Below are positions 35,301-43,466 of a stretch of DNA of 64,000 nucleotides, in pieces. A program made the translations under genes and the position numbers. The notes under the pieces were generated by a model. It saw only the letters and a list, made by a program, of their open reading frames with translations, did not search any database and was not told the origin of the DNA. The stretch is from Streptomyces globosus (GTDB lineage: Bacteria > Actinomycetota > Actinomycetes > Streptomycetales > Streptomycetaceae): positions 6,143,501-6,207,500 of the forward strand of contig NZ_CP030862.1 of assembly GCF_003325375.1 (NCBI RefSeq), in the 5' to 3' direction. Numbering within the stretch: position 1 is the stretch's first letter; the number at the start of each line of letters is the position of its first letter.

Positions 35301-35914
35301 AACTCGATGCGCAGCGGGTGTTCCTCGGTCGGCGGGAACACGTCGAGGATGCCGCCGCGGACGGCGAACTCGCCGCGCTTCTCCACCAGTTCCACCCGCG
35401 CGTACGCGGCCGCCGCCAGCGCCTCGACGATGTCGCCGAGGTCGGTGCTCTCGCCCCGCCGCAGACTGACGGGCACCAGGTCCGCCAGGCCCTTGACCTG
35501 CGGCTGGAGCACGGACCGGATCGGTGCGACCACGACCGAGACAGGCCCGGCCGCCGGGTCGTCCTTGCTGGGGTGGACGAGCCGGCGCAGGACGGCCAGG
35601 CGGCGGCCGACGGTGTCGCTGCGCGGCGAGAGCCGCTCGTGCGGCAGCGTCTCCCACGACGGGAACTCGGCGACCTCGTCCGACGGCAGGAAGGAGCGCA
35701 GGGCGGCGGCCAGGTCCTCGGCCTCCCGGCCGGTGGCGGTGACCGCGAGGACGGTCCGCCCGGTGCGGGCGGCCAGCGCGGCGATCGCCAGGGGCCGTGC
35801 GGCGGGCGGGCCGACGAGGTCCACGTGCATCCGGTTGCCGTCCCCGGCCGCGGTGACCGCCTCGGTGAGGGCGGCATCCCGGGTGACGGCGTCGAGCAGT
35901 CCGTGCAGGCTCAT
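32384..35914 (-). CDS. mfd: transcription-repair coupling factor
   Basis: 1176 aa, full length. It removes RNA polymerase stalled at DNA damage and recruits UvrA. Domains in order: UvrB-like N-terminal region, RNA-polymerase-interacting CarD-like domain (about 480-570, DYIVHEQHGVGRYIEM), superfamily 2 translocase with Walker A DRLVCGDVGYGKTEIAVRAA, DEEQRFGVEHKE, SATPIPRTLEMA and LHQLRGRVGRG, and the C-terminal TRCF domain. Start ATG 35914. No neighbour shares its pathway. Confidence 0.97.
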   Translation of the reverse strand: MSLHGLLDAVTRDAALTEAVTAAGDGNRMHVDLVGPPAARPLAIAALAARTGRTVLAVTATGREAEDLAAALRSFLPSDEVAEFPSWETLPHERLSPRSDTVGRRLAVLRRLVHPSKDDPAAGPVSVVVAPIRSVLQPQVKGLADLVPVSLRRGESTDLGDIVEALAAAAYARVELVEKRGEFAVRGGILDVFPPTEEHPLRIEFWGDEVEEVRYFKVADQRSLEIAEHGLWAPPCRELLLTAEVRERAAALAEDHPELGELLGKIAEGIAVEGMESLAPVLVDDMELLVDVLPAGSMAVVCDPERVRTRAADLVATSQEFLMASWAATAGGGEAPIDVGAASLRGIADVRDRARELGMMWWSVSPFAADEELSADTLKLGMQAAEAYRGDTARALADTKGWIADGWRTVYLTEGHGPAARTVEVLSGEGIAARLEAGLGELATGLVHVACGALATGFVDPALRLAVLTETDLTGQRTAVKDLGRMPTRRRKSIDPLTLEAGDYIVHEQHGVGRYIEMVQRTVQGATREYLLVEYAPAKRGQPGDRLYIPTDQLEQVTKYVGGEAPTLHRLGGADWTKTKARAKKAVKEIAADLIKLYSARMAAPGHSFGPDTPWQRELEDAFPYAETPDQLTTIAEVKEDMEKSVPMDRLVCGDVGYGKTEIAVRAAFKAVQDGKQVAVLVPTTLLVQQHFGTFSERYSQFPVNVRALSRFQSDTEAKATLEGLKDGSVDVVIGTHRLFSQETKFKDLGLVIVDEEQRFGVEHKEQLKKLRANVDVLTMSATPIPRTLEMAVTGIREMSTITTPPEERHPVLTFVGPYEEKQIGAAIRRELLREGQCFYIHNRVESIDRAAARLREIVPEARIATAHGQMSEQALEQVVVDFWEKKFDVLVSTTIVESGIDISNANTLIVERGDNFGLSQLHQLRGRVGRGRERGYAYFLYPPEKPLTETAHERLATIAQHTEMGAGMYVAMKDLEIRGAGNLLGGEQSGHIAGVGFDLYIRMVGEAVADYRAAVEGGAEEEPPLEVKIELPVDAHVPHDYAPGERLRLQAYRAIASVNSEEDVKAVREELTDRYGKLPEPVENLLLVAGLRMLARACGVGDITLQGPNVRFGPVELRESQELRLKRLYPGSVLKPAASQVLVPRPKTARVGGKPLVGRELLAWTGEFLTTVLGS

Positions 35915-36060
35915 GAAGGAGGCTTTCCATCCGGTGTAGAGGGCAGCGCGAGGGGCCCGACACGCGTGCGGGCCGGGAGTTCCACCCTACGCCCGCTCCC
36001 CCGGCCCCGGCCTCCGTCGGCACACCCCGCACCCCGCCCGCCGCCGCCCCCGCACACGGC

Positions 36061-36100
36061 GCGGCCCCGGCGCGCCCCTTTCCGGGGCCGCCGGGGCCGC
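36061..36100 (-). terminator. terminator of the second ABC operon
   Basis: GCGGCCCCGGCG (36061-36072) pairs with CGCCGGGGCCGC (36089-36100); GCCCC/GGGGC inside extends the stem to 17 pairs with one bulged base. Confidence 0.75.
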
Positions 36101-36122
36101 ACCGCCCCCGTACGACCGCCGG

Positions 36123-38708
36123 CTAGTCGCCGGCGATCGCGTCCAGGACGTTCATCCGCCCTGCCCGGAAGGCCGGGACCAGTGCGGCGAACAGGCCGAC
36201 GAAGGCCGAGGCGGCGAAGACGCCGATGATCGTCGGCCAGGGGATCTCCAGCACCTTCAGCCCCTCCAGCGCCAGCAGCTGCTGGGCGGCGGCCCCCCAG
36301 CCCATGCCAAGGCCGAGGCCGAGGAGGGCGCCGAAGAGGGCGATGACGACCGACTCCAGGCGGATCATGCGGCGCAGCTGGCGGCGGGACAGGCCGATGG
36401 CGCGCATCAGGCCGATCTCGCGGGTCCGCTCGACCACGGAGAGGGCGAGGGTGTTCACGACGCCGAGCACGGCGACGACGATGGCGAGCCCGAGGAGCCC
36501 GTAGACCATGTTGAGCAGCTGGCCGACCTGGTCCTTCAGGTTCTCCTTGTAGTCGGTCTGGTTCAGCACCTGGTACTGCGGATAGGGGGCGAGCGCCGCC
36601 TTGACCGCCGCGTACGCCGGCTCCGCCTTCCCGTCCGCGGCCTTGGCCAGCAGCATGAACGGCCGCGGCATCTTCTCCGCCGGCACGTACTGCCCGGCGG
36701 TCGCCGTGGACACGTACATGACGCCCTTGTCGAGGTTGCCGTCGTCGGAGGTGATCGCCGCGACCTTCAGCCGGGCGGTCTTGCCGCCGGTGAACGCGAC
36801 GGTCAGCTCGTCCCCGACCTTCACCCCGTGCTCGGCGGCGTAGAGCGAGCCGACCGACATCGCCCCGGCGCCGTAGGCCTGCGGGTGCTCGCCCGCGGTC
36901 ATCTTGCGCCGCACGTCCTGCGCGTACGAGGGGTCGGTGACGCTGAGCTCCTCGTCCACGGTGCGGCCGTCCGGGGCGGTGACCTTGGCGGGGACGCCCC
37001 GGTAGGCGGTGACGTGGTCGAGGCCCGCGGTGGCGCGCAGCGCCTGCTCTGCCTGCGGCACGACCGGCTGGCCGGCGGGGGACTGCACGATGTAGTCGGC
37101 GCCGACGGACCGGTCGAGCTCGTCGGTCGCGGAGGCGACCATCGAGGACCCGACGACCGACAGGCAGGCGACCAGTGCCAGCCCGATCATCAGCGCGGCA
37201 GCGGTGGCGCCGGTGCGGCGCGGGTTGCGCAGCGCGTTCCGCTCGGCGAGCCGCCCCACGGCCCCGAACGGCCGCAGCACCGGCGCGGACAGCACCCGTA
37301 CGACGACCCCGGCGAGCAGCGGCCCGATGACGACGAACCCGATCAGGGTGAACACCACGCCGAGTCCCAGCCAGGCCGAGCCGGTCGCGGCCCGGTCGGC
37401 GGCGACGGCCGCGGCGAGCCCCGCGGCTCCGGCACCGGTGAGGAGGAGCCCGACCACGGCCCGGATCCGGCCGGCCTTGCGGTCGCCGGGGGTGCCGGCG
37501 TCGCGGAGGGCGGCCATCGGGGAGACCTTCCCGGCCCGGCGGGCGGGGACGAACGCGGACACGACGGTCACGACCACACCGAGGACGAGACCGGTGACGG
37601 GCGTGGTCCACGCCACCGTCAGGTCATCGGTGGACAGGTTCATGCCCATCTGGCCCATCAGCTCCATGAGCCCGACGGCCAGCCCGATGCCCGCGCCGAT
37701 GCCGAGCGCGGAGCCGATGGCCCCGAGCAGCAGCGCCTCGACGACCACGGACTTCAGCACCTGCCCGCTCTCGGCGCCGATGGCCCGCATCAGGCCGATC
37801 TCGCGGGTCCGCTGGGCGACCAGCATCGAGAACGTGTTGAAGATCAGGAAGATGCCGACCAGGAAGGCGATCCCGGCGAAGCCGAGCATCACGTACTTCA
37901 TGACGTTCAGGAACGACGCGACGTCCTTGCGCCCGGCGTCCGCGGACTCCTTCGCGGTCTGCAGCTTGTACGTGTCAGCGCCGACCGCGGCGGCGACGTT
38001 CCGCTTCAGCTGCTCGTCGCTGACACCGTCCGCGGCGGTCACCGCCAGGTGCGTGAACACGCCGGGGGCCCCGAGGAGCTTCTCCTGCGCGGTCGCCGTG
38101 TCGAAGTAGACGACGGCCGCACCGGGGTTGGTGACGGTGAACGCGGCGATACCGCTGATCCGCGCCCGGACGTCACCGATCACGGTGATGGTGCGCAGCT
38201 CCTGGCCCAGCTCCAGCCGGTGCTTGCGGGCGGTGTCGGCGTCCACCATCATCTCGCCCGGCCCGCTCGGCGCCCGGCCCGAGGTGATCTTCATCGACCT
38301 CAGTTCGGCGGCGGACCAGTTGGCGGCGATCGTCGGAGCGCCGGTGGTGGAGCCGAGGTTCTCGTTCTTCCCGTTCACCAGCGTGACGGACATCGAGAGC
38401 ACCCCGCCCTGCACGTCCGTCACACCGTCGACCCGGCGCACCTGCTCCAGCACGGACCCCGCAAGCACCTCGGGCCGGCCGCTGCGCGGCACGTCGTCGC
38501 CGTCCTCCGCCGCCTTCGGACTGACCGTGACGTCAGCGCCCGTCACGGCGAACAACTTGTCGAACGTCGTGTTCATGGTGTCGGTGAAGACCAGCGTCCC
38601 GCAGACGAACGCCACGGACAGCATCACGGCGACCGCCGACAGCAGCATCCGCCCCTTGTGCGCGACGAGGTTCCGCCGCGACGTCTTCAGCACCGCACCC
38701 GCGCTCAC
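36123..38708 (-). CDS. FtsX/MacB-type ABC permease (paralogue of the 14.5 kb permease)
   Basis: 861 aa with the same two-FtsX-half layout as the gene at 14499-17051: N-terminal helix MLLSAVAVMLSVAFVCGTLV, extracytoplasmic domain, FLVGIFLIFNTFSMLVAQRTREIGLMRAIGA, a second extracytoplasmic domain, then LGVVNTLALSVVERTREIGLMRAIGL and a final helix block. The GTG overlaps the ATPase stop (GTGA), so the pair is co-translated. Substrate unknown; resistance export or envelope signalling are usual roles. Confidence 0.9.
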   Translation of the reverse strand: MSAGAVLKTSRRNLVAHKGRMLLSAVAVMLSVAFVCGTLVFTDTMNTTFDKLFAVTGADVTVSPKAAEDGDDVPRSGRPEVLAGSVLEQVRRVDGVTDVQGGVLSMSVTLVNGKNENLGSTTGAPTIAANWSAAELRSMKITSGRAPSGPGEMMVDADTARKHRLELGQELRTITVIGDVRARISGIAAFTVTNPGAAVVYFDTATAQEKLLGAPGVFTHLAVTAADGVSDEQLKRNVAAAVGADTYKLQTAKESADAGRKDVASFLNVMKYVMLGFAGIAFLVGIFLIFNTFSMLVAQRTREIGLMRAIGAESGQVLKSVVVEALLLGAIGSALGIGAGIGLAVGLMELMGQMGMNLSTDDLTVAWTTPVTGLVLGVVVTVVSAFVPARRAGKVSPMAALRDAGTPGDRKAGRIRAVVGLLLTGAGAAGLAAAVAADRAATGSAWLGLGVVFTLIGFVVIGPLLAGVVVRVLSAPVLRPFGAVGRLAERNALRNPRRTGATAAALMIGLALVACLSVVGSSMVASATDELDRSVGADYIVQSPAGQPVVPQAEQALRATAGLDHVTAYRGVPAKVTAPDGRTVDEELSVTDPSYAQDVRRKMTAGEHPQAYGAGAMSVGSLYAAEHGVKVGDELTVAFTGGKTARLKVAAITSDDGNLDKGVMYVSTATAGQYVPAEKMPRPFMLLAKAADGKAEPAYAAVKAALAPYPQYQVLNQTDYKENLKDQVGQLLNMVYGLLGLAIVVAVLGVVNTLALSVVERTREIGLMRAIGLSRRQLRRMIRLESVVIALFGALLGLGLGMGWGAAAQQLLALEGLKVLEIPWPTIIGVFAASAFVGLFAALVPAFRAGRMNVLDAIAGD

Positions 38709-39493
38709 GAGGTCCGCCCCCGCGCGTCGAAGTCCTTCATCCGGTCCAGGACCTGCTCGGCGCTCGGCGCGTGCATCTCGTCGACGATCCGCCCGTCCGC
38801 GAGGAAGACGACCCGGTCGGCGTACGACGCGGCCACCGGATCATGCGTGACCATGACAATGGTCTGGCCGAGCTCGTCGACCGAACGCCGCAGGAACCCC
38901 AGCACCTCGGCCCCCGCCCGGGAGTCCAGGTTCCCGGTCGGCTCGTCACCGAAGATGATCTGCGGCCGGGCAGCCAGCGCCCGCGCCACCGCGACCCGCT
39001 GCTGCTGCCCCCCGGACAGCTCGGTCGGCCGGTGCTTCAGCCGCCCCGCCAGCCCCACCGTCTCCACGACCCGCTCCAGCCACTCCCGATCGGGCTTCCG
39101 CCCGGCGATGTCCATCGGCAGCGTGATGTTCTCCAGCGCGTTCAGCGTGGGCAGCAGGTTGAACGCCTGGAAGATGAACCCGATCCGGTCCCGGCGCAGC
39201 TGCGTCAGCTTCTTGTCCTTCAACCGCGTGATCTCGGTGTCATCCAGGTGGATCTCACCACTGGTCACGGTGTCCAGCCCCGCAAGGCAGTGCATCAGCG
39301 TCGACTTCCCCGACCCGGACGGCCCCATGATGGCCGTGAACCGGCCCCGCATGATGTCCACGTCGACATGGTCGAGAGCCACCACCCGCGTCTCACCCGA
39401 GCCGTACGCCTTGACGACCTGGCGCGCCCGGGCCGCGACGGCTTCATGGCCTCCAGTACCCCCGTGCCTGGTTTCGGTCATAGCCGTTGTCAC
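38705..39493 (-). CDS. ABC transporter ATP-binding protein (MacB/LolD type)
   Basis: 262 aa. Intact Walker A GPSGSGKSTLMHCLAGLD, FIFQAFNLLPTLNALENITL, signature ELSGGQQQRVAVARAL, Walker B IIFGDEPTGNLDSRAG, MVTHDPVAAS. It is highly similar across its length to the ATPase at 13603-14376, so the two systems are duplicates or swapped copies. The GTG at 39493 is taken because GAGGGGAAG precedes it by about 4 bases; the ATG at 39481 is the alternative. Confidence 0.92.
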   Translation of the reverse strand: MTTAMTETRHGGTGGHEAVAARARQVVKAYGSGETRVVALDHVDVDIMRGRFTAIMGPSGSGKSTLMHCLAGLDTVTSGEIHLDDTEITRLKDKKLTQLRRDRIGFIFQAFNLLPTLNALENITLPMDIAGRKPDREWLERVVETVGLAGRLKHRPTELSGGQQQRVAVARALAARPQIIFGDEPTGNLDSRAGAEVLGFLRRSVDELGQTIVMVTHDPVAASYADRVVFLADGRIVDEMHAPSAEQVLDRMKDFDARGRTS

Positions 39494-39790
39494 GGTGCTT
39501 CCCCTCGTTCGTCTGCCTGTGCGGTCGAGTGTCGGCCGCACAGGGGCCCGGGCGCCCTGGTGCCCCTCGCCGTATCCACCGGGGGGTTAGCCCCACCCCG
39601 CGTATGAACCAGTTAAGGACGCCGCTCGCCGCGCCACCTCCTCCGCCGGGACGAACGGCCCCTGGGCCGTTGTAAGGAGCAGCCCCTAGGGGATCTGCAC
39701 CCTTCGGCGGACGCGAGACGGGGGTTCCGCCGGGCATGCCGCGGTGAGAAGGTGTCCCCCGGCCAGTACGTGCACGGTGAAAGGATCCGG
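39494..39790. other. divergent control region of the ABC operon and the MFS exporter
   Basis: About 300 bases without a gene. It contains the palindrome CCCCTAGGGG (39683-39692) inside the larger GCAG/CTGC symmetry, a possible operator, and GGGGTTAGCCCC at about 39583-39594. Neither half of the region shows a confident promoter. Confidence 0.35.
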
Positions 39791-41329
39791 GTGGGCAGGC
39801 AGGAGAGCACCGGCGGACACCCCGGGGACGCCGCCGCCGGGCACATACCCGCCGGCCCGGCCGCTGCCGCGGGGCGCCCCCCGGCCTCCGTCGTCGCCGC
39901 CCTGATGCTCACCATGGCGCTCGTCGCCCTGGACGCCTCGGTGGTCGCCACCGCCGTCCCGCAGATCGTCGGCGACCTCGGCGGCTTCTCCGTCTTCTCC
40001 TGGCTCTTCGCCGGCTACCTCCTCGCCATCACCGTCACCCTCCCCGTCTACGGCCGGCTCTCCGACACCTTCGGCCGCAAACCGGTCCTCCTCTTCGGCA
40101 CCGCCCTGTTCCTCGCCGGCTCCCTGCTGTGCGGGGTCGCCTGGGACATGGCCTCGCTGATCGTGTTCCGCATCGTGCAGGGCCTGGGCGGCGGCGCCCT
40201 GCAGGGCACCGTCCAGACCCTCGCCGCCGACCTGTACCCGCTGAAGGACCGCCCGCGGATCCAGGCCCGCATGTCCTCCGTGTGGGCCGCCTCGGCCCTC
40301 GCCGGCCCGGCCCTCGGCGGACTCCTCGCCGGATACGCCGACTGGCGGTGGATCTTCCTCGCCAACCTGCCGCCGGCCGGGCTCGCCCTCTGGCTGGCCG
40401 CCCGCCACCTCTCCGAACCGGCCCGCGCCCCCGGGGGCCGCGGCCCCGTCGACTGGGCCGGCGCCCTCACCATCGCCGCCTGCGGCAGCGTCCTGCTCTT
40501 CGCTCTCGTCCAGGGCGGTGTCGCCTGGCCGTGGCTCTCCTGGCCGTCCCTCGCCCTGCTGGCCGCCGGCGCCGCCCTCGCGGCCGCGGTCGTCGCGGTC
40601 GAACGCCGGGCCGCCGACCCGATCCTGCCCGGCTGGGTGTGGCGGCGGCGCACCATCGCCGCCGTGAACCTCGCCCTGGGCGCCCTCGGCCTCCTGATGG
40701 TCGCCCCGACCGCGTTCGTCCCCACGTACGCCCAGACGGTCCTCGGCCTCGACCCGGTCACCGCCGGGCTCGTCATGTCCGCGATGACCCTCAGCTGGCC
40801 GCTGTCCGCGGCCCTGAGCCAGCACGTCTACCGCCGCATCGGCTTCCGCGACACCGCGGCCCTGGGCATGGCGGCCGCCGCCCTGGCCCTCTTCGCGTTC
40901 ACCCGGCTCCCCTACCCGGGGAGCCCCTGGCAGCCGGCCCTCGCGATGCTGGCCCTGGGCGCAGCCCTGGGCCTGTTCCAACTCCCCCTGATCGTCGGCG
41001 TCCAGTCCACGGTCGGCTGGGCGGAACGCGGCACCACGACGGCCTCGGTCCTCTTCTGCCGCCAGGTCGGCCAGAGCCTGGGCGCGGCGCTCTTCGGCGC
41101 CGTCGCCAACGCCACCCTCACCACCCACCTGACCGGCGGCCACACCCTGGAGGCGATCCCGGAGGCCCTGGACACCGAAGCAACGGCCGAACCCGTCCGC
41201 CAAGCGGTGGCCACGGCGGTGGACCACGTCTTCCTCGGCGCAACGGCCGCAGCCGTGGCAGCCCTGGCCGTCCTCCTCTTCCTGGCCCCGCGCCGCTTCC
41301 CGGTCCTCCCCGACCAGCAGTTGTCATGA
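39791..41329 (+). CDS. MFS multidrug exporter, DHA2 (14-helix) family
   Basis: 512 aa. About fourteen hydrophobic helices; motif C-like segment ASALAGPALGGLLAG, motif A GRLSDTFGRKPVLLFG between helices 2 and 3, and LDASVVATAVPQIVGDLG in helix 1, the classical DHA2 opening. Such proton antiporters export drugs or antibiotics. The GTG at 39791 is chosen since AAAGGA stands 5 bases before it; a longer in-frame start at 39752 has its ribosome site directly abutting. Confidence 0.88.
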   Translation: MGRQESTGGHPGDAAAGHIPAGPAAAAGRPPASVVAALMLTMALVALDASVVATAVPQIVGDLGGFSVFSWLFAGYLLAITVTLPVYGRLSDTFGRKPVLLFGTALFLAGSLLCGVAWDMASLIVFRIVQGLGGGALQGTVQTLAADLYPLKDRPRIQARMSSVWAASALAGPALGGLLAGYADWRWIFLANLPPAGLALWLAARHLSEPARAPGGRGPVDWAGALTIAACGSVLLFALVQGGVAWPWLSWPSLALLAAGAALAAAVVAVERRAADPILPGWVWRRRTIAAVNLALGALGLLMVAPTAFVPTYAQTVLGLDPVTAGLVMSAMTLSWPLSAALSQHVYRRIGFRDTAALGMAAAALALFAFTRLPYPGSPWQPALAMLALGAALGLFQLPLIVGVQSTVGWAERGTTTASVLFCRQVGQSLGAALFGAVANATLTTHLTGGHTLEAIPEALDTEATAEPVRQAVATAVDHVFLGATAAAVAALAVLLFLAPRRFPVLPDQQLS

Positions 41330-41375
41330 CCGCCACCCCCCGAGTAGACCTGTCCGACAACCACACGGGGGAGAC

Positions 41376-42260
41376 ATGACACACACACTCCTGGCCCTGG
41401 CACTCTTAACACTGCTGACGGGCCTGATCACCCGGCGCCTGCGCCGCAGCCCCGCCTTCCTCACCGGCCGCGACGGCCGCCTCTCGACCTCGACCGCCCT
41501 GGCCCTCGCCTGGACGGTCATCCTGGTCTGGCTCCTCCTCGCGGTCCTCGCCCACGCCCTCACGACAGGCCACAGCACCCGCTACCTCAACGCCGACCCC
41601 GGCCCCCTGTCGCCCCTCGCCACGGTCTACCTGCCACTCCTGGGCGGCCCGTACACGGCCCTCATCGGCGCCAAGGCCGTCGTGGGCATCCGCCTCCAGC
41701 AGGGCACCCTCGCGAAACCGGCCCCCACCTCACCCCACCGCCCGCTCCGCGAGCTCATCGCCAACGACAGCGGCCGCACCGACCTGGTCGACCTCCAGTA
41801 CGTAGCCCTGAACGCCGTGACGATGCTCTACGTCGTCGCCGCGTTCCTCGCCAACGCAGAAGCAGGCCTCCCCGACCTCCCGTCCCAGCTCTGGGCCCTG
41901 ACCGGCGCCCCCGCGGGCGCGTACCTGCTCAACAAACTGGCGACCCGCCCCAACCCGGTCATCACGGCGGTGTCCCTCACGGAGGACACCCTCACGGTCC
42001 GAGGCGGCGGCTTCACCCCGGACGCCCGCCTGGAACTGAACGGCACCCCGGTCCCCACCACATCCCCCACCCCCGACACCCTGACCACACCCCTCCCCCA
42101 CCCCACCCACCCCATCACCGCAGTCGTCACAGCCCGCGGCCTCCGCAGCGACCCGTACACCCACACACCGACCCCGGACACACCGGCGGACGAACTCACA
42201 CCCCCGGGGGCTCGGCCCGGCCGGCGACGGGGGCGGGGCGGGGTGCCGTCCGGGGTGTAA
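41376..42260 (+). CDS. membrane protein with IPT/TIG-like C-terminal domain and a TTA codon
   Basis: 294 aa, family not recognised. Hydrophobic helices at about 3-18, 42-62, 80-100 and 142-160; residues about 196-240 (NPVITAVSLTEDTLTVRGGGF then PDARLELNGTPV) resemble an IPT/TIG immunoglobulin-like fold. Codon 11 is TTA (41406-41408), the only one I found in a real gene here, so translation should need bldA. GGGGGAG stands 2 bases before the ATG. The last ~11 codons (GRRRGRGGVPSGV) come from one arm of a 29-base inverted repeat, so the natural C terminus may have been changed. Confidence 0.72.
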   Translation: MTHTLLALALLTLLTGLITRRLRRSPAFLTGRDGRLSTSTALALAWTVILVWLLLAVLAHALTTGHSTRYLNADPGPLSPLATVYLPLLGGPYTALIGAKAVVGIRLQQGTLAKPAPTSPHRPLRELIANDSGRTDLVDLQYVALNAVTMLYVVAAFLANAEAGLPDLPSQLWALTGAPAGAYLLNKLATRPNPVITAVSLTEDTLTVRGGGFTPDARLELNGTPVPTTSPTPDTLTTPLPHPTHPITAVVTARGLRSDPYTHTPTPDTPADELTPPGARPGRRRGRGGVPSGV

Positions 42261-42355
42261 AACGTGATGTGTGGCCCAAACTCCGCACCCCACACAACTC
42301 CCGCCAAGGGGCCATAAATCATGCCTACCCCGGACGGCACCCCGCCCCGCCCCCG
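42228..42355. repeat. 29-base perfect inverted repeat flanking a 70-base core
   Basis: The arm 42228-42256 is exactly complementary to 42327-42355. The first arm is inside the end of the upstream gene. The core has its own pairing options (TGTGTGG/CCACACA; GGCCC/GGGCC). It could be a strong terminator or a small palindromic mobile repeat. Confidence 0.8.
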
Positions 42356-42385
42356 GCACCGGCCCCACCCGAAGCCCCCGCCCAC

Positions 42386-42434
42386 CAGCCCCGCCGGCGC
42401 TTGAGGCGCGGGGGCGCGGGGGCAGAGCCCCCGC
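42386..42434. repeat. Streptomyces interspersed palindromic repeat / terminator
   Basis: CAGCCCCGCCGGCGCTTGAG, then a G-rich tract and the hairpin GCGGGGGC-AGA-GCCCCCGC (42416-42434). I recall near-identical sequences between many Streptomyces genes. It lies between convergent genes and can stop transcription from both sides. Confidence 0.65.
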
Positions 42435-42449
42435 AAGCACCAGCCGGCC

Positions 42450-43343
42450 TCAGCCCTCCGCCGGCGCCGGCCGCCCCGTCAACGCCGCCAGACTCGCCCG
42501 CACATGACTCATGTGCGCCCGCATCTCGTCCTCGGCCTCCGCATGCTCCCGCAGGATCCGCTCGGTCTCCCGCCCGATCCGCTCCTCCCGCACACGCGCC
42601 TGCGCCAGCAGCTCGGCGGCCTGTGCCTCCGCGTCCTCCTGCCCGTGCCGGGCAGCCTCCTCCGCCTCGGCGAGCCCCCGCCGCGCCTCGGCAAGCCGCC
42701 CCTCGACATGCCGCTCCAGCTCGGCAAGCCGGTCGTCAAGCCCGTTCTCCCGTACGGCGAGGGCCCGTTCGGCAGCCTCCCACCGCTCGGCCTGCTCCTG
42801 CTCCTGCTCGGCAAGCAGCTCGTGCGCCCGCCGCCGCGTCTGCGCGAGCACGGCCTCCGCCTGGTCCCGCCACCCGGCCGCATCCTCCCGGGCCGCGGCA
42901 CGCAGCGCATCCGCCTCCCGCTCGGCGGCGAGCAGCCCCTGCCGGGCCCGCACCTCGGTCTGCTCCCGCACGGCCTGCGCATCCTGCCGCGCCAGCTCGG
43001 CAACCCGTTCGGCATGCGCATCGGCCGCGGCCAGCGCATCGGCGGCGTCGGCCCGCGCGTCGGCCCGCAGCGATTCGGCCTCCTCCAAGGCGAGCGCGAG
43101 GATCCGCCGGGCCCGCTCGCTCAGCTCGTCGTACGTCTGCGGCGGCAGCGCGGCGACGACCTCCCGCAGCCGCTCCGCCTCCCCTTCCATCTGCTTGGCG
43201 AGCACGGTCAGCCGCGCCACCCGCTCCCAGGCCTCGTCCCGGCTGCCGGAGAGCCGCGCGAGACAGCGGTCCACCTGGTCCGTGCGGTAGCCGCGGCGTA
43301 CGGTCGCGAAACCCTGTCCGTGAGGTGACATGCGTGCAGCCAT
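42450..43343 (-). CDS. DivIVA/FilP-like coiled-coil protein
   Basis: 297 aa. The N terminus GFATVRRGYRTDQVDRCLARL resembles the DivIVA membrane-binding/crossover segment. From about residue 45 to the end the chain is one Ala/Glu/Arg-rich coiled coil (RVARLTVLAKQMEGEAERLRE through LAEARRGLAEAEEAARHGQE). Such proteins form cytoskeletal or polar scaffolds in Streptomyces and are often labelled cellulose-binding. ATG at 43343 is chosen as first start after AGAGAGG; ATG at 43331 is also possible. Confidence 0.75.
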   Translation of the reverse strand: MAARMSPHGQGFATVRRGYRTDQVDRCLARLSGSRDEAWERVARLTVLAKQMEGEAERLREVVAALPPQTYDELSERARRILALALEEAESLRADARADAADALAAADAHAERVAELARQDAQAVREQTEVRARQGLLAAEREADALRAAAREDAAGWRDQAEAVLAQTRRRAHELLAEQEQEQAERWEAAERALAVRENGLDDRLAELERHVEGRLAEARRGLAEAEEAARHGQEDAEAQAAELLAQARVREERIGRETERILREHAEAEDEMRAHMSHVRASLAALTGRPAPAEG

Positions 43344-43408
43344 CCTGGAAGCGCCTCTCTCGCGGGGATTGCTGTCAAGCATGCGCCATGGGCCCCCTGA
43401 AGCCCGAA

Positions 43409-43449
43409 TGGCCGGGCCGGGACCCCCGACAAGGGTCCCGGCCCGGCCA
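43409..43449 (-). terminator. terminator of the Imm35/SUKH-4 gene
   Basis: A perfect 17-base stem (43409-43425/43433-43449) with loop CCCGACA, 17 bases past the stop codon. Confidence 0.8.
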
Positions 43450-43466
43450 CACCAGTGATCATCCGA

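Noticed and set aside
42228..42355. Insertion-sequence ends (29-base terminal inverted repeats)
   Set aside because: The 70-base core is too short for a transposase and no target duplication is obvious; kept as a repeat or palindrome only.
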